This document shows, one piece after another, positions 47,346-55,502 of a stretch of DNA of 64,000 nt. The notes below the pieces were generated by a model. The model was not told where the DNA came from. It saw nothing but the letters and a program-made list of their open reading frames with translations, and did no database searches. Where the stretch lies: contig JAWKTK010000024.1 in assembly GCA_041399205.1 (NCBI GenBank), positions 62,001-126,000 of the forward strand, written 5' to 3'. Both the position numbers and the translations under genes were made by a program. This DNA comes from JAGQOZ01 sp041399205. GTDB lineage: Bacteria; Planctomycetota; Planctomycetia; Pirellulales; Pirellulaceae. Every line of letters begins with the position of its first letter. The stretch's first letter is position 1.

Positions 47346-48809
47346 CTAGGCAGTTGCAGTAGCCGTTGCGTTGGATTCGCCCTTACGCATGGTCATAACC
47401 AAGTTGTAAACAAAACACAGGAAGCCAAAGAACATGGCCAAACCCGCAAAAATACGTGTGATCCAGAAAGGCTGCGATCCATTTAGGCCTACTTCCCAAG
47501 GTTGCAAAGCAGCCCAGTAATATCCCTGAAACAGTCCTGCCAACGTTAAATCTAAGAACATGACAAACACGCCGACCGCAGAACACCAGTAGTGCCATTC
47601 GCAAAGCCGATGGCTGTACCAGTCTTTCTTTAGTAGGCGAGGTATCAGGTATGTCATCATTCCAAAAATCCATTGGCTGAAGACACCAAACATGACCAAG
47701 TGAGCGTGGCCGACAACCCAATCGGTAAAGTGAATCAGCTTTTGGAATGTCAGCGTCACTTGGAGAGCACATTGAAAACAAGTGATAAAGTAATAGACAA
47801 TCCCTGTGTAAAACCAACGAATCGGGAGGTTCTTGAATGCCATTCGGCTGTCACCCCAAATGGTTCCAAAGAAATTGATCACCACCGTAGCCACCACAAA
47901 TTCAACCGCAATTGTGGAAATCACAGCACCATACTGCAGGAACATTGGAATTGGGGTATATAAAAAGTGGTGAATTCCTTGTAAGGGATAGAAAAACGCC
48001 AATCCCCAGAATCCCACCAGCGACAGCCCGTGGCTCCAAATTGGTTTTTTCAAGATGATGGGCACAAGGTAATACATCAATCCCCAGCCCAACGGCGTCA
48101 CAAAGAGTCCTACCAAGTCATGGATGAACAGACCGCCGACCGCTCCGGCACTGGAACCCGCCAACGAATATTCGGGAAGAAAGTTCCCCATGGCGTAGGT
48201 CAAGAACGTCCATACAAACGCCGCCATGAAATACCATAGTGTGACGTACAGGGAACCTTTTGCCTTTGAAATGGGCACCAAAAAGTTGAACGCGACTAAT
48301 GCTAAGCCTAGCAAAGCTACGGGATCAATCCAAAATGGAGTTTCTCCCCATTCAAGTCCTTGAGCTCCCAGGTTCATCGAAATGTGGAGATTTCGAGCCG
48401 CTTCCATTACCCAATCCTGCGACTGAAACGCAGGACCAATAATGATCCCTCCCGCCGTGCTTAAGACGATGACTTGCCAAGCGAAGAAGATGAAGTAAGA
48501 CAACCATACACTGGCAACTCGGTGCAGCGTCAACCGCGGCACCACCCAATGCAACATCCCCAGAAAGGCGTTGGCAATGAATCCGTAAGCCACAGCGTTG
48601 GTGTGAATCATCCTCCAGCGACCGGCCGACAAGAACTCGATGTTTTGAATGGGGTACCAATGCACCAACTGTGCGGCCATCAACAAACCGCCCAACATGG
48701 AAATGCCCATATACACCAAGGAAGCATAGAAGAACCAACGAACCAAGCGTTCGTCGACGATATCTTCGTGGCGAGGTATATCGGATTGAACCGTCTTAGA
48801 AGAAGTCAT
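47346..48809 (-). CDS. ccoN: CcoN, catalytic subunit I of cbb3-type cytochrome c oxidase
   Basis: A 487-residue, roughly 12-helix haem-copper oxidase subunit that reduces oxygen at a haem b3-CuB centre. Ligand histidines are seen in RMIHTNAVAYGFIANAFLGM, GGLFIHDLVGLFVTPLGWGL (CuB site), LQGIHHFLYTPIPMFLQYG (CuB His pair) and DWVVGHAHLVMFGVFSQWIF (haem ligands). The cbb3-type tyrosine would be in the segment around YYFITCFQCALQV. High-affinity oxidases of this type serve respiration at low oxygen. The operon around it supplies CcoO, a dihaem cytochrome and copper-handling proteins. No FNR-like site could be identified upstream. Confidence 0.96.
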   Translation of the reverse strand: MTSSKTVQSDIPRHEDIVDERLVRWFFYASLVYMGISMLGGLLMAAQLVHWYPIQNIEFLSAGRWRMIHTNAVAYGFIANAFLGMLHWVVPRLTLHRVASVWLSYFIFFAWQVIVLSTAGGIIIGPAFQSQDWVMEAARNLHISMNLGAQGLEWGETPFWIDPVALLGLALVAFNFLVPISKAKGSLYVTLWYFMAAFVWTFLTYAMGNFLPEYSLAGSSAGAVGGLFIHDLVGLFVTPLGWGLMYYLVPIILKKPIWSHGLSLVGFWGLAFFYPLQGIHHFLYTPIPMFLQYGAVISTIAVEFVVATVVINFFGTIWGDSRMAFKNLPIRWFYTGIVYYFITCFQCALQVTLTFQKLIHFTDWVVGHAHLVMFGVFSQWIFGMMTYLIPRLLKKDWYSHRLCEWHYWCSAVGVFVMFLDLTLAGLFQGYYWAALQPWEVGLNGSQPFWITRIFAGLAMFFGFLCFVYNLVMTMRKGESNATATATA

Positions 48810-48866
48810 TTTCCTAACGTATCCCTATAAGAAATTGAATGAGTATTTTGTTCGAAGCGACGTCCA

Positions 48867-49499
48867 TCACGCCACGGCGTGTTCGGTCTGTCGACGATAT
48901 GGTTCGTGCGCGCCCCAGGGGTACAGGATGGCCATCGTCCAAGCAAAGACGACGTGAGTGGCGGCTCCTACCCAGGGCGGCAAGATCGATGGATCTACCA
49001 ACCAATTTCCGCCAAACAACATAGGTTGTAGCCAGGAAAGTATTCCGTAGAAGTTGATTCCCCAGATCAGCAACCCTAACACGGTTGCCAAAACCAGTCG
49101 CTGTACCAAGTTCCCTTTGGGTAAAAAACGAGCCAGAATCATTTGGAAGGGAATTCCCAGTACCGCTCCGGTTCCCAAATACAAGCAACAGCCAATTGCC
49201 AAAGCCATGCCGGTATCCAAGTCGTCCGATAACGCTCGTTCACCTAACGGAAAGGTCAAATAGACTTGGATGATGCGCAGGGGTGGCAAGTTGGCAATAA
49301 GCGAACCAACTACGTTGAACAATAAACTGGCAAATGCACTGACCATGCCCAGGAAAAAGCCGCTTCCAGCGTGGTAATCCGTGTAGTAGCCTCGCGACGA
49401 ATCCCAGGTTTCTACGGGGCCGGCAATCTCCTTTTCCAGCTCGGCCATTTCCGACTGAAGTTCTTGCAGACGCTTCTTTTTTGCTTCCATATTTTCCAT
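48867..49499 (-). CDS. Membrane protein of unknown function in the cbb3 operon
   Basis: The start is set to the ATG at 49499 because GGAGGTGA lies seven bases upstream; the longest frame uses a TTG two codons earlier. The first 40 residues are a charged coiled coil (AKKKRLQELQSEMAELEKEI). They are followed by PVETWDSSRGYYTDYHAGSG and then four or five membrane helices (SGFFLGMVSAFASLLFNVVG, MALAIGCCLYLGTGAVLGIP, LVLATVLGLLIWGINFYGIL, HVVFAWTMAILYPWG). No cofactor motif was seen. It lies between the dihaem cytochrome gene and ccoN and is probably a structural or assembly component peculiar to planctomycete cbb3 operons. Confidence 0.8.
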   Translation of the reverse strand: MENMEAKKKRLQELQSEMAELEKEIAGPVETWDSSRGYYTDYHAGSGFFLGMVSAFASLLFNVVGSLIANLPPLRIIQVYLTFPLGERALSDDLDTGMALAIGCCLYLGTGAVLGIPFQMILARFLPKGNLVQRLVLATVLGLLIWGINFYGILSWLQPMLFGGNWLVDPSILPPWVGAATHVVFAWTMAILYPWGAHEPYRRQTEHAVA

Positions 49500-49517
49500 A
49501 TTCAATTCACCTCCAGC

Positions 49518-50717
49518 CTACGCCGCCTCGTTCAGTTCGGTTGCCGATTCGGATTCCGAACCTTCTTCGCCGAGGCCCACCTTCGGATCGCCTCCTTCGA
49601 TGATATGCAGCACATAATGGACTAAGTTCCAGATCGTTTCAGGGTTTTCGGCAAATGCCTCACCGAAGGCAGGCATCGGAGTACCGTTAATCCCGGTGTA
49701 GATGCGACGATAAATGTCAATCGGTCGGCGGCCACCGTGAAGTAGCCGAGCCGTAATGTCTGCTGCTGGTGCAGGATTGTTCCAAGCATCGTAGTTGATT
49801 TCAATCTTCTGATCTGCGGCCAGTGCGTTCAACTTTGCCAGGAATTCCTTGCTAAGCCATTCCGTTTGTCCCTTGGCGTCTAAGCCATGGCACTGCACAC
49901 AACCTTTGCTGCGAAAGGTTTCTGCTCCTGCCAAGACGCTATCCAGGTCATTGGCTGGTTCTGCCGAGACAGGGAGGATTACCTGCGATTCCGCGTCGGT
50001 CCAGTCAGAACGAGCATTCGTGACGGCGTCGATGAATTCGAAAACTTCAATCGGTTCGTCGGCATCAAAGTCTTCCGCGATCAATGTCATGGTGGATTCG
50101 GTTTGTCCGCGAACACTTACATAAATCACAAAGTCAATGACCGCTTCTATGTCTTGATCAGACATCCAGCGAAACGCTGGCATGGATGTCCCCTTCGCAC
50201 CTCGACGAATAATCCGCACCAAATCATGTCTGGCGGGCTTGATCCCGTAGGGCGTCGATGTGAATTTGAAAATACCTTGGCGATAGTCCCGAGGCTTAGG
50301 CACCAAATATTCTGCCACTTCTCCGTTGCCATCGCCCGCCGCGCCGTGGCAGCCCGAGCAGCGTTTGGAATAAACCTGAGCGCCGTGGCGAAGTCTGGCC
50401 AATTCGTCGACACTTAGCAGGTCTTCGAAGTTGGATTTTGCCTTTGTTGAATTCGCGGATTCGTCTGCGGACGCTTCGTCCGAATCAGCTTCCGCTTGTT
50501 CGGGGTCTTGGGGAAGTCGAAGCGTCGGATTCGCCGGCGTTCCAAACATGTTCGTCAGCATCGTCTGGATTTGTTCCTGATGCTGCTGAGGTAAGTCATT
50601 CAATTCTTCTGCGGGAGAAAACTTTGCCGTCGGCTGACGATTGCAACCGAAGGCGACAAGCAGAAGCAAACAGACGCTCCAAGATCGTTTTGTGGTTATT
50701 CCATCCATTCCAATCAC
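49518..50717 (-). CDS. Lipoprotein dihaem cytochrome c (CcoP-like role)
   Basis: A 399-residue exported cytochrome. A GTG at 50717 (GGGAG upstream) and an ATG at 50708 are both possible starts. The signal peptide ends in a lipobox, VCLLLLVAFGC, so the protein is lipid-anchored. Two haem c sites are present: RCSGCHGAAGDGNGEVAEYL (about residue 120) and GCVQCHGLDAKGQTEWLSKE (about 270). Methionine-containing candidates for axial ligands are GTSMPAFRWMSD and GTPMPAFGEAF. An acidic, Ala/Asp-rich linker (EQAEADSDEASADE) precedes the first haem domain. First gene of the cbb3 operon; it probably feeds electrons to CcoO in place of a membrane-spanning CcoP. Confidence 0.9.
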   Translation of the reverse strand: MIGMDGITTKRSWSVCLLLLVAFGCNRQPTAKFSPAEELNDLPQQHQEQIQTMLTNMFGTPANPTLRLPQDPEQAEADSDEASADESANSTKAKSNFEDLLSVDELARLRHGAQVYSKRCSGCHGAAGDGNGEVAEYLVPKPRDYRQGIFKFTSTPYGIKPARHDLVRIIRRGAKGTSMPAFRWMSDQDIEAVIDFVIYVSVRGQTESTMTLIAEDFDADEPIEVFEFIDAVTNARSDWTDAESQVILPVSAEPANDLDSVLAGAETFRSKGCVQCHGLDAKGQTEWLSKEFLAKLNALAADQKIEINYDAWNNPAPAADITARLLHGGRRPIDIYRRIYTGINGTPMPAFGEAFAENPETIWNLVHYVLHIIEGGDPKVGLGEEGSESESATELNEAA

Positions 50718-51233
50718 GCGTAAACAGCTCCCGAAAAATACCTGAATTTCTTAGTTGAGTATTAACGAATGGCCGCTAAGGCATTGCGGATGTCCAAGAG
50801 AACGACACGGGCCGCGAAGTGCCATTCGCTGACGGCCTGACGCCCTGTCATTCCGAAACCTTAACGCCGCCTCAGTAAGAAGTCAGATCGTAACGGTCTT
50901 TTTTCACACGAAAAGTACGCTTCGACGTTTTTTTTGCAAATGGTTCGACTGCGTGGCATTTGCGTGCCATATCGCACGCCTGCACACACCAGCGCGCCCG
51001 CCGGCGCTGTGCGGTGATCGCTTCTTACCTAATCCTGCGAATACTTTTCATTGATTCACTGTCGACCATGGATCACGTAGTGTCGCCAGCGACCGACACG
51101 TTTGGCGTTTTGGTATAGCCCTTGCATGAAATTCTTGCCACGCTTAGCCACTTTGTTGGCAGGCCAGGCAGCACTAGGATTTACGTTGGGCCACTACCTT
51201 GATGGTGGCTCAACGGAAAGGGATGTCCCATTA
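50718..51233. other. Divergent intergenic region between the cbb3 operon and PP2C gene
   Basis: It should hold promoters for both directions, but I could not pick a convincing one. A GC-rich imperfect hairpin (GCAC...AGCGC / GCGCT.GTGC) lies at about 50981-51013. I looked for an FNR/Anr-type TTGATnnnnATCAA site and did not find one. The end of the region is open in the PP2C frame (TTG at 51102, ATG at 51126), so part of it could be coding. Confidence 0.5.
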
Positions 51234-52019
51234 ATGCACACTTCAACGGCAACAACAGAAATCATGTTGGCAAGTTGGTATACAGACCAAGGAAGTTTTC
51301 GCAGTCGCAATGAAGATTGCTGCTTCGTTGATTTAGATCTAGGAGTTTTCATGGTCGCCGATGGCGTTGGCGGGCATGCAGGCGGAGACATTGCCAGTCG
51401 AATTGCGACGGATGAATTTGCGGATCAATTGCAGCGGTTACTGAGTTCTGACTTCGAATTATCGATTGGTGCAATCGAGGCGTGTGTTTGCCGAGCGATC
51501 CGGGCGGCACAATATAAGTATGCAGGCTTTGCCGTTGCGGATTTTTCGTTAAAAAAAATGGCTTGCTGCTTGGCATTTGCCGTCGCAAAAGGTGGCCATC
51601 TGTATTACGGTCGCATTGGTGACTGCCGGGTCTACACCTATCAAGACGGTCAGTTGCGGCTTCTGCTAAACGACGAATCGTATGTGCAAGAGCTAGTGGA
51701 TAGAAACTTGCTTTCTGTGGCCGAGGCCAAGACTAGTCATCTGCGACATTTGATCACCAATTGTTTGAGCCAATCGACGCCCTGTGCCCTGAGCGTGTAT
51801 CATCAGCCTTTGGTTCCCGGGACACAAGTGATCCTGACCACGGACGGCGTGTCGGATTTTCTGGAACGGGATGACTTTTCGCAAACGCTGGACGCGTGTG
51901 ATCGGAGCGAAGCAGCGAAACAACTGGTGGACAAAGCACTGCTCAATGGGTCTCGTGATAACCTGACCTGCATCACATTGGAATATGCACTTAATTTTGT
52001 CGAACAGGATTCGATTTGA
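51234..52019 (+). CDS. PP2C-type protein phosphatase
   Basis: I choose the ATG at 51234 because AAAGGGAT precedes it and the PP2C fold starts about 10 residues later; earlier in-frame TTG 51102 and ATG 51126 add a tail with no domain. Metal-binding and catalytic motifs are complete: SRNEDCCFVD, FMVADGVGGHAGGDIAS, YYGRIGDCRVYTY, ILTTDGVSDFLERDDF and GSRDNLTCITL. It is soluble and would dephosphorylate Ser/Thr residues, plausibly opposing the kinase at 35-36 kb. Its stop overlaps the TTG start of the next gene (TTGA), so the phosphatase and an iron/manganese transporter are probably translated together. Confidence 0.88.
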   Translation: MHTSTATTEIMLASWYTDQGSFRSRNEDCCFVDLDLGVFMVADGVGGHAGGDIASRIATDEFADQLQRLLSSDFELSIGAIEACVCRAIRAAQYKYAGFAVADFSLKKMACCLAFAVAKGGHLYYGRIGDCRVYTYQDGQLRLLLNDESYVQELVDRNLLSVAEAKTSHLRHLITNCLSQSTPCALSVYHQPLVPGTQVILTTDGVSDFLERDDFSQTLDACDRSEAAKQLVDKALLNGSRDNLTCITLEYALNFVEQDSI

Positions 52020-52771
52020 ATTCATCACCTATCGATAAGAAGTTGCGTGACGAACATACGCATGACGCTATCGTTCGCCGTATTAGTTCTGTCAATCGCC
52101 CCAGCTACTTTGGCGATTTCGTGTTAGGCGCGGTAGATGGCGCGGTAACCACGTTTGCCATTGTCGCCGGGTCTGCCGGTGCGGGGATTTCTAGTGGTGC
52201 GGCGTTGGTCCTGGGGGTCGCCAACGTGTTGGCTGACGGGCTGAGTATGGCAGCGGGAAACTTCCTTCGTTCTAAAGCGGAAAAACAAGTATCCGAACGA
52301 TTTCGCCGGATGGAGGAAATGCATATTGATTTGATTCCGGATGGAGAACGAGAAGAAATTCGCCAGATCTTTCGACAAAAAGGATTTGAAGACGAACTTT
52401 TGGAAGACGTGGTCAGCGTGATTACCAGTGATCGCGAACGCTGGGTCAACACGATGTTGGCCGAAGAATGGGGACTATCCTTGGAGTACGCATCACCTAC
52501 CAAAACGGCCGCCGTGACTTATTTGGCTTTTGTCATTGCCGGAGTCATTCCGCTAATACCACTGGTGGTTGATCTGCGAAGTGCCGCAACTCAGCAGTTC
52601 TTGCCGAGTTGCATTCTTACGGGAATGGTATTCTTTGTCGTGGGTTGGTTGCGAGGTATCGTCACCGAACGATCTCGTTGGGCCAATGCCATTGAAACCG
52701 TGTTGTTGGGCGGAGTCGCCGCGACGGTAGCTTATGTGGTAGGAGCCATGCTTCGCGATCTTGCGTTTTGA
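52016..52771 (+). CDS. VIT1/CCC1-family Fe2+/Mn2+ transporter
   Basis: A 251-residue protein with a TTG start overlapping the phosphatase stop and AGGA eight bases upstream. Membrane helices carry the family signature: DFVLGAVDGAVTTFAIVAGS, GAALVLGVANVLADGLSMAA, and the cytoplasmic metal-binding loop with FLRSKAEKQVSERFRRMEEM and a run of acidic residues (EREEIRQIFRQKGFEDELLE). Three more helices follow (AAVTYLAFVIAGVIPLIPLV, CILTGMVFFVVGWLRGIV, VLLGGVAATVAYVVGAML). The family exports or sequesters iron or manganese. Coupling to a PP2C phosphatase is unusual and suggests control by phosphorylation. Confidence 0.9.
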   Translation: MNSSPIDKKLRDEHTHDAIVRRISSVNRPSYFGDFVLGAVDGAVTTFAIVAGSAGAGISSGAALVLGVANVLADGLSMAAGNFLRSKAEKQVSERFRRMEEMHIDLIPDGEREEIRQIFRQKGFEDELLEDVVSVITSDRERWVNTMLAEEWGLSLEYASPTKTAAVTYLAFVIAGVIPLIPLVVDLRSAATQQFLPSCILTGMVFFVVGWLRGIVTERSRWANAIETVLLGGVAATVAYVVGAMLRDLAF

Positions 52772-53044
52772 TTCAGAAGTCTCCCAGTGATGGAGCGAAG
52801 TTGCCGGCTGCTTCGAATTCTATCGCTTGCCAGCGGACGATTCATGGCTTCGAAAACACCAGCAGCTGGCTGGCGTTACTGGCCTTGCGCAATGCGCTTG
52901 CTTAACACAGATATGATTCCTTATTTCAGGAGCACAAAAGCAAGACGTGCGATTGGCATCCGGATTGCTTCTACATGTCATGTTTACCGCAAACTTCTCG
53001 AATACTTCGTCAAGGCGGCAGTCAACACGACATGAGGAACAGAA

Positions 53045-53839
53045 ATGGCCCACAATTTACGGTCCGGTGTGCGGAATGCCTCATCTCATTCGCCGGAGGC
53101 ACGAGTCGCCACGTTTCCGCTTGACGACTGCATAGAAACGCATATATCGCAAGTCTATTTATCTGATCGATTCGCGTTCAAGCGAAAGAAGCCGGTTCAG
53201 TTTGACTATCTGGATTTTCGGACGCCCCAGCAACGGAAAGCCGCATGCGAAGCGGAAGTCCACTTGAACCGACGGTTGGCTCCACACGTTTACTTAGGTG
53301 TTTGTCCGTGTTGGGTAGATGGCAACCAACTGCATGTGGCGGACGCCACGGATGCCCGGTTGTTTCCAGCGGACATTGCGCAGCGGTCCGATTTGGATTG
53401 GTGTGTAAAGATGCGAAAACTGCCGCAGGAAAAATCACTTCAGTATTTGATTTCGTCCGGATTGATCACCTCGGACCAGATGCGAAGGTTAGCCAACGTC
53501 TTGGTGGAGTTTTACACGTCGTTGCCGCCAGAAACTCTGAAAACCGAAGACTATGTTGCGCGATTCGCTCAGCATGTTCAAAGCAATATTCGCGAACTGG
53601 ATCAATACACGATCAATCATGCGTTGGACCAGTACTTGTGGAGCCGCGTTCGTTCTGCGCAGCAACGGTTCTTGCAGCTGGAGTCACATCGTTTGGAAAG
53701 CCGAGTGATTGATGGGCGAATTGTCAACGGGCACGGAGATTTGCGACCGGAGCATATCTACTTTATGCCGCATCCAGTGGTGATTGATTGCATCGAGTTT
53801 AATTCTGAATATCGTACGATCGACGTCAGGATGAATTGA
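53045..53839 (+). CDS. Aminoglycoside-phosphotransferase-like kinase, N-terminal half of a fusion
   Basis: This begins the bacterial family annotated as bifunctional aminoglycoside phosphotransferase/ATP-binding protein, whose true substrate is unknown. The ATG at 53045 has GAGGAA upstream. Features are ISQVYLSDRFAFKRKKPVQF (ATP-lobe region), RKAACEAEVHLNRRLAPHVY, the catalytic-loop region VNGHGDLRPEHIYF (HGDLxxxH-like) and VVIDCIEFNSEYRTIDV (metal-binding Asp region). An indel near 53828 (CAGG, where CCAGG is expected) ends the frame at VRMN; the expected continuation DELSFLAMECDRLGLPDL is in the next frame. Confidence 0.88.
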   Translation: MAHNLRSGVRNASSHSPEARVATFPLDDCIETHISQVYLSDRFAFKRKKPVQFDYLDFRTPQQRKAACEAEVHLNRRLAPHVYLGVCPCWVDGNQLHVADATDARLFPADIAQRSDLDWCVKMRKLPQEKSLQYLISSGLITSDQMRRLANVLVEFYTSLPPETLKTEDYVARFAQHVQSNIRELDQYTINHALDQYLWSRVRSAQQRFLQLESHRLESRVIDGRIVNGHGDLRPEHIYFMPHPVVIDCIEFNSEYRTIDVRMN

Positions 53840-54621
53840 GCTTTCTGGCCATGGAATGCGATCGACTTGGCTTGCCAGACTTAGTGAATCCGGTTTTGGA
53901 AGCATGCTGCACCGCAACGCATGACCAGATTCAGCCTCGGCTGTATTGGTTTTACCGTATTTACCGAGCGTGTGTGCGAGCGAAGGTGGCCATTCGTGCA
54001 TCGAGGGGTGACCACGCAAATCCGGAGGTCTTGACCTATTTGAAACTCGCTGCCAGTTATGCAAGTCGTCTCTATCGACCGTTGTTGATTGTCGTCAGTG
54101 GACCTAGTGGATCTGGCAAGACATCCATTGCTCATACGCTGGCAAATCAGTTGGGCCTGATTCGACTTTCCACGGATGACATTCGACGAACGCATCCCCA
54201 GATTCCGCCAGCAGGAAGATACCATCCAACCGGTCGTCAAAGAATCTATGACGCCATGTTCCAGCAAGCTCGTGAATTCGCAGGGCGGCAAGTGTCCGTC
54301 GTATTGGACGGTACGTTTGGCCAGCAGCAATGGCGAGATGCCTCGCGCGCTCTAGCAGCCGAGTTTCAGGCCGACTTCTTGTTCATTCACTGCGATTGTC
54401 CATTGCGAATTCGCCAGAAACGAGTCGAACTACGGCAATCCGCCCAATCCGATTCATCCGAGATATCCGCAAACTTGTTAGAAAAGCAGCAAGCGGAATT
54501 CGCACCGCTACCAAACGACTTTCCTAGCGTTCGGCTTGACACCAGCGAACCAATCCACGTTTGCGTCCATGCAATCTACCGCCAACTGGGCCACAGTCGG
54601 CCGGCACAATCTGCATCCTAA
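53836..54621 (+). CDS. AAA/zeta-toxin-like kinase, C-terminal half of the fusion
   Basis: The frame starts in the middle of the first half's C-terminal helices (SFLAMECDRLG) and is not an independent start; the TTG shown is an ORF opening. After a helical linker (KLAASYASRLYRP), a P-loop domain begins: LLIVVSGPSGSGKTSIAHTL (Walker A), RLSTDDIRRTHPQ, SVVLDGTFGQQQWRDASRAL and FLFIHCDCPLRIRQKRVELR. This is the AAA_33/kinase type that forms the second half of the family. The whole reconstructed protein is about 525 residues. It is transcribed with a small membrane-anchored protein starting 47 bases downstream. Confidence 0.85.
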   Translation: MSFLAMECDRLGLPDLVNPVLEACCTATHDQIQPRLYWFYRIYRACVRAKVAIRASRGDHANPEVLTYLKLAASYASRLYRPLLIVVSGPSGSGKTSIAHTLANQLGLIRLSTDDIRRTHPQIPPAGRYHPTGRQRIYDAMFQQAREFAGRQVSVVLDGTFGQQQWRDASRALAAEFQADFLFIHCDCPLRIRQKRVELRQSAQSDSSEISANLLEKQQAEFAPLPNDFPSVRLDTSEPIHVCVHAIYRQLGHSRPAQSAS

Positions 54622-54668
54622 GCTACCTTTTCTGTGAACGAATATCATTCACGCGAGGAGCAGTTTGC

Positions 54669-55502
54669 ATGGTTCGAGGTGTCGTTATTGTAGTTGCGAG
54701 TTTGGTTGTGGTAGGCGCGGCCTGGTTTTTCTTGGCGTCAGACGTCTCCGTTCCCGACGAAGTCACTCGTTTTGTTTCGCTCAGCAAATCCGGGAAGATT
54801 GCTGACCAAGCTGCGTCACTCCAACCGCCTCCTACGCCGGAAGAACTCTTGAAGCAAATGGCCGAAGCAGAAAAAACGCTGGCCGATACATACGATCGAG
54901 CGTCCGAATTGACGCCGGATGCCATTGTGCAGTTGGCGACCGAGAATGTAAGCGCCGTCGCCGAATCGTACCAACAACTCGGACGCTGTGCAGAAGTTCC
55001 GCTGCCCATGGAGCAAGAAGCCCAGGTGATTAGCATGCGTTGTCAGTATCTGGCTTCCAAGTTGATTCCTCAGTATGCGTCCAACTTGAACGATCAGGCG
55101 GAACAAATTATCGCCATTCGCCCTGGCACAGATCATGCCGCCATGGCCACTATGCTGATGTACTGTGGCAAATACGAAATGGACTCGCCCTTGCCTTATG
55201 AAGCGCGAGTTGAATTTGACGAACAAGTTCAGCAATTTGAAGATTCTCGCCACGGGGTTTGGATGGCATCCTTTGTGGCGCAGGAACTCTGGAATCACGG
55301 CCAGACGAATTCGGCCAAGCAAGTTTTGGAACATAGTATCGAATTGTTCAAGAACGACCGGAATCGGATTCGCTTGGTGAACCAGCTAATCGACCAAGGG
55401 CATCGGCCGCCTCCCCAGCCCAAAGTCAGCGCCGAAATGTACGCCAGAATGTTAAAAGCGTGCGAAGCGGTCCAGAATTCCAAGAAGACTCAGTTCCGCT
55501 GA
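54669..55502 (+). CDS. Membrane-anchored helical protein of unknown function
   Basis: I start at the ATG at 54669 (GAGGAG eight bases upstream), because the frame further upstream overlaps the previous gene. The 277-residue protein has an N-terminal anchor (GVVIVVASLVVVGAAWFFLA) and then about 230 soluble residues rich in Ala/Glu/Gln helices, with TPR-like helices in the middle and at the end (TELTPDAIVQLA-like, QTNSAKQVLEHSIELFKNDR, RIRLVNQLIDQGHRPPPQPK). No enzyme motif was seen. It is probably anchored in the inner membrane, facing the periplasm. I do not recognise a named family. Confidence 0.72.
   Translation: MVRGVVIVVASLVVVGAAWFFLASDVSVPDEVTRFVSLSKSGKIADQAASLQPPPTPEELLKQMAEAEKTLADTYDRASELTPDAIVQLATENVSAVAESYQQLGRCAEVPLPMEQEAQVISMRCQYLASKLIPQYASNLNDQAEQIIAIRPGTDHAAMATMLMYCGKYEMDSPLPYEARVEFDEQVQQFEDSRHGVWMASFVAQELWNHGQTNSAKQVLEHSIELFKNDRNRIRLVNQLIDQGHRPPPQPKVSAEMYARMLKACEAVQNSKKTQFR

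Noticed and set aside
50718..51101. FNR/Anr box controlling the cbb3 operon
   Set aside because: No TTGATnnnnATCAA-like sequence; the nearest candidate (TTGAGTATTAAC) matches only one half.
52787..53035. 82-codon frame between the VIT1 gene and the APH-like gene
   Set aside because: No ribosome site, no conserved pattern, odd composition; treated as spacer.
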